Positions 1-10,889 of a stretch of DNA of 64,000 nt are shown in pieces. The first letter of the stretch is position 1; the number at the start of each line of letters is the position of its first letter. The translations under genes and the position numbers were made by a program. The stretch lies in contig JBCNJP010000007.1 of the NCBI GenBank assembly GCA_039602395.1, positions 122,918,957 to 122,982,956 on the forward strand, given 5' to 3'. This DNA is from Deinandra increscens subsp. villosa. Lineage: Eukaryota > Streptophyta > Magnoliopsida > Asterales > Asteraceae. The notes under the pieces are model-generated. The model saw only the letters and a program-made list of their open reading frames with translations. It had not been told where the DNA came from and made no database searches.

Positions 1-1998
1 GTTGCACGCCTTGACAAGCATCCAATGGAAGGCCTCCATGACAATAATGAAGAGAAAAGGGGATAACGGATCGCCTTGACGAACCCCCCTTTCACATTGG
101 AATTCCCAAGTCGGAGAGCCATTAACAAGAACCGAGGTTCTAGCCGCCTTCAAAACTCCACTCACCCAACATCTCCATCTAGGAGGGAAATCCATTTGAG
201 TAAGAATAGAGTCAAGGAAGCTCCAATCCACCGTATCAAACGCCTTTTCGAAGTCAATTTTAAACATAAAGGCCGGAATATTATGTTTCTTGACCCAAGA
301 GACAACCTCATTGGCAATTAAGACCCCATCCAAGATGTTCCGACCGGAGAGAAACGCCATTTGTTGTTCCGAAATAAGTCTTTGAAGAGGCCCTTTTATA
401 CGGTTGGCTAAGACTTTCGAGATGACTTTGGGAATTAGACCAACTAGGCTAATGGGTCTAAACTCCGAAAGAGATTTTGGATCTTTGGTTTTAGCAATGA
501 GATGGATAAAGGCGGCCCCGCAACCTTTACCAATCTCTCCGTCGGTGTAAAATTCTTCAAAAATACGCAAGAAATCCTCTTCAAAGAGGTACCAAATTTT
601 TTTGAGGAAAGCGAATGTAAACCCGTCCGGCCCGGGGGCTTTGTCACTCCCACAATCCCAAACCGCCATCTTTATTTCTTGTTTAGAAAAACTCAAAATG
701 AGCTCCTCCTTATCACTGTTAGAAATAGAGTTGATCCCATGGCATGTAAATTGAGGCCGCCAACTTCTTGGTCTTTTAAATTTTGAGCTAAAAAATTTAA
801 AGACCTCCTTCTTTATGATCGCCGGATCCGAGACCCACCGGTTGTCAATCGTCACCCCATTGATTCTACAAGCCGAAATGTTCTTTTTGATAGTACCATG
901 GAAGTAGCTCGTATTTGCGTCTCCGTCAACCGCCCACTTCACACGTCCCTTTTGTTTAAGATCCTCCACCCGGTCTTCATCTATCTTTTTGAGGAGCACT
1001 TTTGATTCCCCCCAACACCTATTCTCTTCATCGGATAAAGGGAAAATGGAAGCCAAAGCTTCAAACCTAGCACAAGACTCCAAAGCTTGGTTTTTCATCA
1101 GCTCTGTCTCTTGATTCACCTTGTTGCGCCAAGCCTTTAAGGCTTCTTTAACACTTTTTAACTTTAGCAGAAGGTTTCTATCAGCCCTCACCCCAGCGCC
1201 CACATCAAACTCCTCCAAGCTGCGATTAACAACCTCCTCTAGATCCGGGTTCTTGAGCCAGGAAGCATAGAATTTAAACGGGCACGGGCCGAAGTCGTTC
1301 TTATCCAACTTCAAAAGAATGGGGTTGTGATCACTCAACCGCCTTGGCAACGCCGTAACATTCGCTTCCGGCCACCTTCCATGAACCTGATTACACACAA
1401 GAAACCGATCAAGTTTGCTAAAGCTCTTACCCAAATGTTCCATATACGTGAATTTATCCCCGCCCATCGAGTACTCAAACAAGTCCGCGTCCTCAATAAA
1501 TCGATTGAAATCCTCCGCGTTTCTCCGATAGAACGTAGAGAACTTCCGTTCATCCGGGCTTCTCACTTCGTTGAAATCCCCTGCAAATATCCACCACCCT
1601 TGTAATTTTGACTTCCAACCCAAGATCCTTTTCCAAAGATCCCGCTTTTCACATATGCCTTGGGGGGAATAAACATTGACAATGTTTATGAGGATACTAA
1701 CCCCTTCGATGGAACCAACAACAACCAGGAGATTAACGTCTTTGTGAGCTTTGAGGAACTTGAAACGAGAGCGATCCCACACCGATAACAGCCCTCCGGA
1801 CTTCCCTTGTGCGTTAACGAATTCCCACCCAACGTCACCTCTACCCCACAACCTATGAACATCAATAGAATTCCCGTCTCCTGCCATAGTCTCTTGGATG
1901 CAAAGAAACCCAAAACGATTGTCGCGACGTAAATCATTAATCCACAGGACCTTACGAAGGTCCTTAACCCCACGAATGTTGATCGAGAGACAATCCAT
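1..1998 (-). CDS. LINE ORF2: apurinic-type endonuclease and reverse transcriptase (partial)
   Basis: An uninterrupted frame of 666 codons starts at an ATG at 1998 and runs through base 1. The N-terminal third is an exonuclease-endonuclease-phosphatase fold endonuclease: N7, the CIQET motif around residue 36, GDFNEV near 139 and SDHNPI near 220 supply expected catalytic positions. The reverse transcriptase follows: APGPDGF near 450, KIDFEKAFDTV near 580 and RQGDPLSPF near 640. The window ends before the YADD/FADD active-site motif, so completeness cannot be judged. The start overlaps the ORF1 stop in a TGATG arrangement. The product would nick target DNA and copy the element RNA in place. All visible motifs are intact. 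Confidence 0.92.
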   Translation of the reverse strand, partial: MDCLSINIRGVKDLRKVLWINDLRRDNRFGFLCIQETMAGDGNSIDVHRLWGRGDVGWEFVNAQGKSGGLLSVWDRSRFKFLKAHKDVNLLVVVGSIEGVSILINIVNVYSPQGICEKRDLWKRILGWKSKLQGWWIFAGDFNEVRSPDERKFSTFYRRNAEDFNRFIEDADLFEYSMGGDKFTYMEHLGKSFSKLDRFLVCNQVHGRWPEANVTALPRRLSDHNPILLKLDKNDFGPCPFKFYASWLKNPDLEEVVNRSLEEFDVGAGVRADRNLLLKLKSVKEALKAWRNKVNQETELMKNQALESCARFEALASIFPLSDEENRCWGESKVLLKKIDEDRVEDLKQKGRVKWAVDGDANTSYFHGTIKKNISACRINGVTIDNRWVSDPAIIKKEVFKFFSSKFKRPRSWRPQFTCHGINSISNSDKEELILSFSKQEIKMAVWDCGSDKAPGPDGFTFAFLKKIWYLFEEDFLRIFEEFYTDGEIGKGCGAAFIHLIAKTKDPKSLSEFRPISLVGLIPKVISKVLANRIKGPLQRLISEQQMAFLSGRNILDGVLIANEVVSWVKKHNIPAFMFKIDFEKAFDTVDWSFLDSILTQMDFPPRWRCWVSGVLKAARTSVLVNGSPTWEFQCERGVRQGDPLSPFLFIIVMEAFHWMLVKACN

Positions 1999-3135
1999 CA
2001 ACACACCGAGAAGTTGTCACCCAAAATAGCTTCCGCCACCCTGTCGTCTTCTCCGTTAAGATGAACCCCGACTTCAGATGCCAAAAGAATGGTTTGCTGA
2101 ATTTCGATCTCCATCTCCGCCGAACGACCCTTAGCGGTCTGGGACCTCGATTTTCTGGAGGGAACCTTCTTCGATGTTTGACCCTTAATACTGGTAATCG
2201 CTTCCTGAGAAGAAGCCTTCTTGGATTGAGAACGCAGCACAGGCCCAGTTCTTGTAGGATCTCCATTTTTTGGGCGGCTGTTAGTAGGCTTAGAAGGAGT
2301 TTGGGCCATAATAGAATTAGAAGACAATGGGCTTAGCCCCACCATTTTGAGGATTGAGTCTATATTACCCCCAACCGGCCCAACTTCATTGATTCCTTTA
2401 GGGTTACCAGTTGACTCTCTTGTCTCTTCCACAACAACAGGCCCCACATAATCTTCTTGGCAGACCCCAACATCCTCCTCATGGCTGCGAGTGTCAGGCA
2501 AAAGAGGTTCCATCACATCAATTCTGACCCCCTCATTCGACGTCAGAGCCGGCGTTGACTTCTCCTCTTCGACTTTCTCAACGGTCGACTGAACAGAGGG
2601 AGTCGTCGGAACCCTAGCAACCCCCGCCTGATCCCAAGCAAACTCCGGCAGCCATTCTTCAACCACTTCTGAGATCCTGCATTTGTGAATTTCTCTACCC
2701 CATTCCACTAGAATATGGCCGTCAATCTTGTCGAATGATGAACAAAGAATACCCACCTTTTTCCAGGCAAGATTCACGTCATACTCGTCTGCCGCCGACG
2801 AGACCACAACCTCTCCAAACTTTTCACTGATCTGGTCAAAAACACGAGAATCCCAGAGATGCGGCGGTATTCCGACGATCTTCAGCCACACTAAACGCTC
2901 CCTGTTAGATATCTGACCCTCCCAAGTCCGCAGGTCGGAGAACAGATCAAGTCTTGGAGTCATGGCCTTTTTAAAAAATTCAGCTTCTTCACCGCAACGG
3001 AAGGTAAGGAGAGTCAGCAACCCTCCCACGTAGCGGATTTTGGTGTCGCTAAAGCCTTCCTCCGCCAATATCTTGTGGAGATGATTGAGCTTTTCGAAGT
3101 CTGCAACCTTACCAACCAAGGAGATGCATACTTGA
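1..3135 (-). mobile_element. LINE (non-LTR retrotransposon), 5'-truncated, 3' end outside window
   Basis: Two consecutive minus-strand frames encode a DUF4283-like ORF1 and an endonuclease plus reverse transcriptase ORF2, the layout of plant L1-type LINEs. Homology stops at about 3120-3135, where sequence turns AT-rich; ORF1 lacks a usable ATG there, so the copy looks 5'-truncated, as expected from incomplete target-primed reverse transcription. The 3' part (rest of RT, tail, target duplication) lies left of base 1. No stop or frameshift interrupts either frame, so the insertion is probably young. Confidence 0.9.
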
Positions 3136-3158
3136 TTAATTTTTTTATTTATCGGAGT
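1998..3158 (-). CDS. LINE ORF1: DUF4283-like RNA-binding protein, N-terminus missing
   Basis: The frame is open from 3158 to the TGA at 1998-2000 (about 386 codons), but has no ATG near its beginning; the first recognisable LINE residues are encoded around 3119, where the codon is TTG. The first ~130 residues carry the DUF4283-type pattern of plant LINE ORF1 proteins (IRYVGGLLTLLTFR, then WLKIVGIPPHLW). The remainder is low-complexity, rich in Ser, Glu and Lys, consistent with a disordered linker and basic tail; I see no CCHC knuckle. In this family the protein binds element RNA in the ribonucleoprotein particle. The missing start shows 5' truncation at insertion. Confidence 0.8.
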   Translation of the reverse strand, partial: TPINKKINQVCISLVGKVADFEKLNHLHKILAEEGFSDTKIRYVGGLLTLLTFRCGEEAEFFKKAMTPRLDLFSDLRTWEGQISNRERLVWLKIVGIPPHLWDSRVFDQISEKFGEVVVSSAADEYDVNLAWKKVGILCSSFDKIDGHILVEWGREIHKCRISEVVEEWLPEFAWDQAGVARVPTTPSVQSTVEKVEEEKSTPALTSNEGVRIDVMEPLLPDTRSHEEDVGVCQEDYVGPVVVEETRESTGNPKGINEVGPVGGNIDSILKMVGLSPLSSNSIMAQTPSKPTNSRPKNGDPTRTGPVLRSQSKKASSQEAITSIKGQTSKKVPSRKSRSQTAKGRSAEMEIEIQQTILLASEVGVHLNGEDDRVAEAILGDNFSVC

Positions 3159-3432
3159 TTAAAAACTTTATTTATTTTTAAAGTTTTCTAATTGATCTTT
3201 TATTCATTTATGCTTTTAAAAGGTTATGATGTTTTTTAATTCAATTGTATGCATAAAGTATTTAGTGAAACAATTTAATGCATACATCGCCTCATAGTTT
3301 TCGTAATTCTAGTACCACATATATCGGGTATATTAGTTTACGTTCTTAATCTTTATATGGTTATAAATTTTCCATTGTAGTGTCTATTACCCGAAACCTA
3401 ATCTTAAATTCACCTCAACAACTAACATAAAA
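3140..3432. other. AT-rich flank, no gene seen
   Basis: AT-rich sequence between the LINE truncation point and a small Helitron. No coding pattern or terminal repeat was recognised. Confidence 0.5.
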
Positions 3433-3836
3433 TCTTAATCCTAATAAAGCAATAAAATTTGTGTCACATGTCTCATTTCTAAAGGGTCCACATCACTACC
3501 GCCACATGTCAAACTCACATTGAATTACCAATTTAGTAAATCATCAATTAAGATTAATTACCAATTTTGTCAAAACTAAATTTTATTTTAAAATTTTGAT
3601 AAAACTAATGTAGATTTGATTGATTTACTTAATAATTTTACTCTTTTTGTGGAAAGTAATCAACAACTTATCAAAGATAATAAATTTCTTAAATGTATTA
3701 AATTATTATTTAATATATTGTAAAAATTTTATATCAATCATAATTTTCAAATTTTTTATTATTATCTTTTTCTTTGTATTTATCTAATATTATAAATCTA
3801 TATTCAGTCCGTGTAATACACGGGTTACTAACCTAG
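3433..3836 (+). mobile_element. short non-autonomous Helitron
   Basis: The 3' end is canonical: a GC-rich hairpin at 3809-3823 (CCGTGTAATACACGG), nine bases later CTAG, then a host T. The proposed 5' end is TCTTAATCC at 3433, directly after a host A, as expected for A^T insertion without target duplication. At 404 bp it has no coding capacity. The 3' end is firm; the 5' end is the nearest plausible TC and is less certain. Confidence 0.65.
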
Positions 3837-5119
3837 TATTAGATAATAAATTACATGCACTACCCCGATTCTTAATTTTACTAATTTTAAATTTCTACCA
3901 AATTCAACGTGTTTTTTATTACATATTTTTCAAATCATATGATATATTAACATATTTGGTAAGATGTTTGAGTAATCATGTTGGCATCACCTAACCACTT
4001 AATTATTCATTCCAAACCTGCAAAAACATTTAAAACTTAAGGGTGGGAGGGGCGCCCATTGCTTCGGGTCCCTAGCTTCTCTTCTTCACGCTAGTTCAAG
4101 CAGCTACCACCATCACAATGGCGGCTTCCTGATGTTGTCTCGTTTTTCTAGCCATTGCCGCTAGTTGAAGCTGGAGGAAGCCGAGATTGCTGTCAAGTAA
4201 AATGCCATTAGATATTTTACTAGTTTTCTACTTCACCCCTCTCATTAGTTGGCACAACCTGATTGGTTGCGGCTTTAAACCATTCTACTATCATCCTCTC
4301 CATCCTAGTATTCTCAATACTCGAATGCCTGTCCCATCATCCGTCCTAGCTGTTTCAGGTTTTCCAGTCGGGTTTTCGGATTTTCTACACGACTAAGGTT
4401 AAAGGCTTGAAAGAGCACTAAATAAATATGTTGAGGTTTAAAAATACCATTTTCCAATTTGATTGGACCTCTATGACTATTGGATGCATTAAGATCTATG
4501 ACATGATGTAAAAAAGTTAAAATAAGAAAAAATCCACAAGTGTCAATTAAGGTTACGGTGGGCGGATGAAAGCCCATTGTTTGGTGTTCCTTTCTGGCAA
4601 ATGACCAATATCCCTCCCACATCTTCATCCAATATCTGACACAGCTCTTCGCCAGCTTGCCAAATCATCATCATATATAATACCAACTTTATAATAAGCC
4701 AAAACAGCCATCTGTGACAAATTAAGCAACAAAGAAATCAAATCGCTTGACAATTTTATGGACCTGTTTTTGTGATTGTGTTCTATTATTTTATGAGTAT
4801 GCAAAGTTGTGAATTAGTTTTATAAAATGTTTTATACATGGACAGAGCATCACTTTAAAATAAATTATTATAAAAGTATCCACTATAAATCTAAATAAAT
4901 TAACTTCTTAATTGTCTTGTAGTCAAGTGGTATAATGATTGGTACCTCGTAAAAATGATGAATGTGATGAAAGTTTAGTGGAATTGTGGAGTAAAAAATT
5001 CTTGTTAAAAAGATTAACTTCATAATCATTGACTTGTATTATCCAAGTTTGAGTCCGTTGGCAAGGCATTTAGTGATTTAGACATTGAAAATAAAAGTAT
5101 TTGCCCTTCTCTTTCTTTA
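3837..5119. other. intergenic, no gene seen
   Basis: AT-rich sequence with a slightly GC-richer patch at 4040-4170. A tRNA-like box A (about 4920) exists, but no plausible cloverleaf forms around it. No reading frame here resembles a known protein. Confidence 0.5.
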
Positions 5120-6050
5120 AAGTTGACATTTAAAAAGGTTTTGATTGTTTGAACCGGGTTCTTATCTTCTGACATGATTGAAATGGGATTTCCTACTCGG
5201 TGTGTATGTGGATATCTGGTTGACTATAAGCCTCCCGCATCCTTATTTTTGTCAAGCCTCCCGCGTCCTTATTTTTGTCAATAGCTCCCCTACTAAAGAA
5301 TTTCATTGTTCACGAGGCTTACGAAAAGTGGATTTGTTATCCCCTTTTCCATTGCCATGGAAGCTCTCTCTTACATAATGAGAAAGCGTCACACGTGGGT
5401 CATTTTACGGTATTCACCTTTCCAACACGGGCCATCATTTCTTATTTATTGTTTGCATATGACGTCTTCTTCCTTAGTCATGCGAAACCTATCACGCATC
5501 CTCGGGTGCTTTTATCTCACATTGGTTTCAAAGTAGACTTATATAAAAGTAACATGTTTAGAATCGGAGTCCCGGACTAACAGGTTGCTGACATGGCAAA
5601 TTCCTTTCGATGCAAACATGGTACTCTACCATTCAAGTATTTGGGCCTTCTAATTGGTAGTAATATGAACTTCGTAAGAAACTAGCAACCTGTACTTGGA
5701 AAATTGAGAAAGAAGCTATCACTTTGGAAGACCAGAATACTCTCCATCAGTGACAGATTAACACTTATTAAATCGGTCCTCACTAGCCTACCCTTGTACT
5801 TCTTTTCATTTCTCACAGATTCAAATAATGTTATCGAGGCCTTGGAGAAAATAAAAAAAAAAGGTTTCTATGGGGCGATTGTTTAGATAGGCGGAAAATT
5901 CACTTGGTCAAGTGGTCTCAGGTAGTTGCGCCAAAGGATAAGGATGGTCTTGGAATTGGTTCAGTTAAAGTAGTAAATTTGGCCCTTCTTTCCATATGGC
6001 ATTGGCATTTTAATACAGACCAACGATGTTTGTGGAGAAGAGTCATCAGG
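5120..6050 (+). pseudogene. decayed LINE reverse transcriptase fragment
   Basis: Shifted frames keep the second half of a plant LINE RT and its C-terminal region in order: a degenerate DSLNW-like segment, NSSPTKEFHCSRG at about 5270 where RQGDPLSP should follow but is broken, a degenerate FADD region near 5455, KLSLWKTRILSISDRLTLIK at 5710, then HLVKWSQVVAPKDKDGLGIG up to ~5960 and a final CLWRRVI. Several stops and frameshifts make it non-functional. A 26-bp tandem duplication (5229-5280) lies in the RT part. Orientation is opposite to the LINE at the left edge. It abuts Ty3 sequence directly at about 6050. Confidence 0.8.
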
Positions 6051-7695
6051 GTTTGAGTTATTATTCGAAGATTGTTTTGAGATCCGCATATCATCAGCTA
6101 AGGGTTCGAGAAGATGATATTTTGAAGACTACTTTCAGAACTCTGTACGGTCACTATGAGTTCTTGGTTATGCCATTTGGGGTTGACCAATGCGCCAACA
6201 GTATTCATGGATCCTATGAATCGGATTTGCAAGCCGTATTTAGATCCATGTGTCATTGTGTTCATTGATGACATTTTTATTTAGTCCAAGACAGGTGGAG
6301 ATCATGAGGATCATCTTCGCCTGATTCTTGACCTACTGAGAAAAGAGCATATGTATGTTGAATTTTTAAAGTGCGACTCCTGGAGAAGAGAAGTGCATTT
6401 TCCGGGTCACGTAGTCAATGAGAAGGGCATTCAAGTTGATCCGTCGAAGATTGAGGCGATAAAGGATTGACCAGTACCTAAAACGTCGACCGAAGTACGT
6501 CAATTCCTCGGTCTGGGTGGATATTACAGGCGATCCTTTTAAGGCTTGTCAAGAATCACGCAACCTTTGACAGCCTTGACACACAAAGGCATTGTGTACG
6601 AATGGGAGTCTAAGGTGGACGCTGCATTTCAGCTTTTGAAGCAGAAGATTTACAGTGTACCTATTCTTTCTTTGCCCCACGGAACCGAAGACTTTATCAT
6701 TTATTGTGATGCCTCTATACAAGGTCTGGGTTGTGTTCTTATGCAACGCGATAAGGTTATTATATATGTTTCTTGACAGCTCCGGGATAATGAGAAGAAT
6801 TATACAACTCATGATCTGGAGTTAGGAGTTGTGGTCTTTGCATTGAAGATCTGGGGACATTACTTGTACGGTACCAAATGCATGATTTACACCAATCACA
6901 AGAGTCTTCAGCAAATCTTTGACCAATAGGAATTAAACATAAGGCAGCGAAGATGGGTCAAATTGTTTAACGACTATGAGTGTGCCATCAAGCATCATCT
7001 GGGTAAAGCTAACGTTGTAGTTGACGCCCTAAGCCGAAAAGAGACAAAGCCAAATCATGTTCGGGCTTTGCAGCTGATTATTCGCTCTGGATTCCCAAAC
7101 CAGATCGGGAACGCTCAACTTGAGGCACTAAAGGATGAGAACTTGGAGTTTGAATCCTTGCTTGGGCTGGATAAACAATTCAAAGTCAGGTCAGATGGGA
7201 TTCGATACTTTGCAAGAAGACTATGGGTACCTCAACGTGGAAATTTGAGAGAGCTCGTGGTGGATGGAGCTCACAAGTCTCAATGTTCTATACATCTTGA
7301 TTCGAATAAGACATACAATGATCTGAAGGCTATTTATTGGTGGCTGAAGATGAAAGTAGACATTGCAACATATGTAAACAAGTGTTTGATTTGTTCGAAA
7401 GTCAAGGTTGAGTACTAGAAGCCGTCGGGTTTGCTTCAGCAACCATAACTCCCTATGTGGAAATAGGAGCATATCTCTATGGATTTCATAACGAAGTTGC
7501 TCAAGACATAGAGTCAATGAGATACAATTTGGGTGATTATGGATTGATTGACGAAATTGGCTCATTTCTTGGAAAGGTGAGAAACTAATAAGATGTAAAA
7601 GTTAGCCTGGTTTTATCTTAAAGAGGTTGTCTCACGTCACGGTGTTCCCTTATCTATCATATCCGATCGAGATGCTCAATTCACCTCAGTTAGAG
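6050..7695 (+). pseudogene. Ty3/gypsy pol fragment (RT, RNase H, integrase), chromovirus-like
   Basis: Starts inside the reverse transcriptase (LRSAYHQLRVREDD), continues with the active-site motif FIDDIFI near 6262, FPGHVVNEKGIQVD, the tether YEWESKVDAAFQLLKQK, RNase H (YCDASIQGLGCVLMQRD; THDLELGVVVFALKIW), ANVVVDALSRKE, the integrase HHCC zinc domain (HKSQCSIH, CLICSKVK) and a decayed integrase core ending near SRHGVP and SDRDAQFTS at 7690. At least six stops and several frameshifts interrupt it. No gag, protease, LTR or chromodomain is present. The motif style resembles the Tekay/Del lineage; that lineage call is from memory. Confidence 0.85.
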
Positions 7696-7699
7696 CATT

Positions 7700-8875
7700 A
7701 TTACGACGACTGGAAGAAGGTGAACAAGAAGAGATGGAACAAGAAGATGTCGAATTCAAAGACGAAGAAGAAGGACAAGAAGTAGAACTAGAAAAGGATA
7801 TCGAAGAAGATGAACAAGAGGAGGTGGTGGAAAAGGATGTCGAAGAACTTGAGGTCGACGCGACTCAAGTAAAGAAGGGGAAGAAGATGGAAACATATGT
7901 GAATCGGGCGAGTAGAACGACTTGGAATCCCAATCAAGAGAAGTTTTTGGCGCAAACCTACATTCATGTAGCCGAAGATAAAAAGGTTGGCGACCAACAA
8001 AAGGCTGAATCTTTTTGGAATCGAGTTCTTGAACACTATAACGGTTTGGTTGGTCGTGATACCAATCGAACCGTTCATCAAATAAACACAAAGTGGAAGA
8101 CGTTGAACAAGAAGTTCATGAACTTTAATATGCTTGTGATTCAAAATGTAAGATATATATATATATATGTATTGTAAAGTTTATTTTTTTCAATATATAT
8201 AATTTGCTTCTTCTATATACGAAGGAACATCAACGAGCTAGTTCGTATTTGAGAAGGCATTGGTCGATTATCAAACCATCTATGAGAAGAGAGGTTTTCA
8301 TCACGTTAAAGCTTGGGGAGTTGTCAAGGATCATCCTACATGGGTCGAACCTTCAAGGAAGGTTGGAGGGGTTAGTGAGCCCGCTAAAAGAACGAAAACC
8401 TCGGAGTCGGGCGAGTACACAACGTCAAACGATTTCGACTCGAGCCAATTGTCGACTCGTTTGCCCGACTTAAACGAGGACTCAATTCCCACACACCCAC
8501 AACGAAAAGAAAGCAAGAAGTCGGTCGATTCGTCTACGAAGGGATTAGAGAATGGTTTGGAGGTGATGAATAGATTTGAAACGAAATGGGAGAAGGAAAG
8601 GGAAGACAAGGCGGTGGTTTGACAACAAACGACCCAAAGGAAAGTGGAGATGTATGCGACGGTGAAAGATACGATGGAATTCCAAAAGAAAACTTTGAAA
8701 GAAGAAAAACGAGCACGTGATCTCAAATTGTTTTTGAGATCGCACGTTAACGTCCTCGCTAACTTGTCCCGGTCCTTCTTGACGAGAAACGGCGAATCGT
8801 CGAGTTGTATGGTTGGATTTGTGATTTTTAGATGGGATTATGTGGTCGTTTTTTTTATGGTGTTATTACTTTAGG
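7700..8875 (+). pseudogene. PIF/Harbinger ORF1-like protein (Myb/SANT-like, NAM-associated C-terminus)
   Basis: The first part (to ~8140) has a very acidic, repetitive N-terminus followed by a Myb/SANT-like domain: TTWNPNQEKFLAQTYIHV, then AESFWNRVLEHYN and HQINTKWKTLNKKF. A probable intron (about 8145-8220, with a TA run) separates a second part starting EHQRAS and reading ALVDYQTIYEKRGFHHVKAW after a frame change, then PDLNEDSIP and a coiled, Glu/Lys-rich NAM-associated-like tail to ~8780. A TGA at 8623-8625 breaks the tail, whose frame continues afterwards. This is the typical DNA-binding partner of the Harbinger transposase. It begins abruptly after Ty3 integrase sequence, so the 5' end is lost or rearranged. 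Confidence 0.7.
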
Positions 8876-9395
8876 AATTTATATTTTTTTTGTGAATTTT
8901 AATGAATCTTTTAATTTTTATGTTCGTTGAATGTCTTTAAAATATTTAATTTAGATTTGATAAAATATTTTTATTTATAAAAACTAATTGAAAAATATAA
9001 TTTAAATATATTTTATTTTCAACTAACCTAGAGTGACCATACCCTCTTAAACCTAAATGTTAAACTTTTTTTTCATATGTGGCATGCTCGCATTAGATAA
9101 AAATTTAACTATCCTAAACTACCCTAATTATCATACTTCATACCTTTAGAGTGGGCGGTATGGAAATAGAATTACCTTAGAGTACTTAGTTTTTATCCAC
9201 TGAAAACTCAAAACTACCATAAACGATGAAGGGGGTATAGTAGCCGATCGGTTAAAACAAAAGGCCACCACCCGAATTTATAGATATATTAATTACCTTC
9301 TTAAACTAATAAAAGAAAATGACGTGACACCTGTATATGTCATATAATCCACCACATAGATTTTCAAAATTAATTTTTAGTTTTAATAAAATTAT
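8876..9395. repeat. gene-free stretch with PIF/Harbinger-type termini
   Basis: Two short termini of PIF/Harbinger style are visible: GACCATACCCTC at 9035-9046 followed by TTA, and TTA followed by GAGTGGGCGGTATGG at 9149-9163. The first could be the right end of the element whose ORF1 lies upstream; the second would begin another degenerate copy. No coding sequence was seen. Confidence 0.45.
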
Positions 9396-10727
9396 GAGTA
9401 AATTACGGCTTTCGTCCCTGTGGTTTGCACGTTTTACGCCTATGGTCCCTAGGCTTCAATTTTTACGCCTACAGTCCCTAAGGTTTAGGGGTCGTTACAT
9501 CTTTCGTCCCTGGTGCTAACGGACGTTAAAAAATTCTGTTAAGTGTGTGTGAAAAGACCATTATACCCTCCTTTAAAAAAACCAATATAAATATAAATTA
9601 AAAAGATCATATATAAAATAAAAGAAAAAAGAAACATAAACGTTCATCATCATCGTTCCCATCCCCAATCTCTGTCATCCCCTCTCGTCCGGCAGTTCCG
9701 GCCACCACCGCCACCATCATTCCCGAGCATCAAAACATCAACTGCACACTATCAATATCATCAACGCGTATCCCCCACTTCACGGCGAGCATTCCGGGAC
9801 TTCGATCGAATTGATTAGGTCTGTTTCAATCGATTTGGATTCTGGGATTTCATGGCGAGCATTGGTTTGTGCTTTGGCATTGAACGAAGTCCAAATGTTC
9901 AGACATTGATTCGTTGGCTTTGGCATTGAACGAATATGTTCGTTGGCAGCCGCAACTTGAAATTGGGACCTTGAAATTGAACCGATCTATGCTTCCATTT
10001 GAGAAGCTGTTCGTTTGTGAACCTATTGATTCATTAAGAAAAATCCAAATAGGCAAAAATCTATTCTTTTGATAATTGCAATAATCAATCTTAAAATGCA
10101 ATGACTAGAATTATGTGGTTTTGACATGGAAGAAAAGTGGTGTCCATGGTAGGGGTTTGCCGAGTTGCCGCTGACGGATTTTGCGATGGTGAAGGCTTGA
10201 GTTGGATCGAAGGTCGAGCTCGTCGGAGTCGGTTGTTGGCTTCAGGTTTGCGGAAGGATCGCCGCTAGTTGGGTTGCCGGGTGAACGACAGTGAAGAAGG
10301 GGTAGGGTCGACGGTTAAGTAGCAGAGAAGGAGAGGAGTTTGGGAGGGTCGCCTTTCGAAGTTTACCGTTGATCAGATGGTTAACCGGAGTCGCTGCCGC
10401 AGGTGGTTCAATCCAGACAAGAGAGTGGAGAGAGGTAAAATGTGTAATTTACTCTGGTTCAGTTCGCAGGTGATTTCAAAAAAGGGATGGTCAAGGGGCA
10501 AAAGTGTAATTTAGTCTTTATTATTTTTCTTTTTTTTCTTGTTTTTTAGTGAAAGGGTAAAAGCGTCATTTCAAAAAGTTTAACAGAACTTTTTAACGTT
10601 TGTTAGCCTTAGGGACCAAAGCCGTAACGAGCCGAAAAAGGTTAGGGACCAAAGCCGTAATAAACGAAGTTTAAGGACTATAGGTGAAAAACGTGCAAAC
10701 CACAGGGACGCAAACCGTAATTTACTC
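9396..10727. mobile_element. Mutator-like element with long terminal inverted repeats
   Basis: The ends are inverted repeats of about 150-180 bp beginning GAGTAAATTACGG on both sides, with repeated phrases GGTCCCT and GTTTGCACGTTTT. The element is flanked by a perfect 9-bp target duplication, TAAAATTAT, at 9387-9395 and 10728-10736. Long inverted repeats plus 9-bp duplication identify the Mutator superfamily. The ~1-kb core has no transposase and is clearly GC-richer than its surroundings (Pro/Ser- and Gly/Arg-like codon strings at 9650-9790 and 10140-10440), so it may hold captured host sequence. Confidence 0.85.
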
Positions 10728-10889
10728 TAAAATTATAATATCAATAATAATAATTTAATAGTTTTTGACACACACAAAGATGCCCCACACCAACAATATT
10801 CACTCATCTCACAAGTCAGAACCACACATCCTTCATATATCCTTGCACTACCAACTACATCTTCCGCCATTAGTTCCATTATATAAACA

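Noticed and set aside
4917..5075. tRNA-like box A and box B words.
   Set aside because: No acceptor stem or anticodon arm could be paired and box spacing is too long.
3837..5119. Possible gene in the GC-richer patch near 4040-4170 and the frame at 4187-4396.
   Set aside because: No conserved motif and no matching exon on either side.
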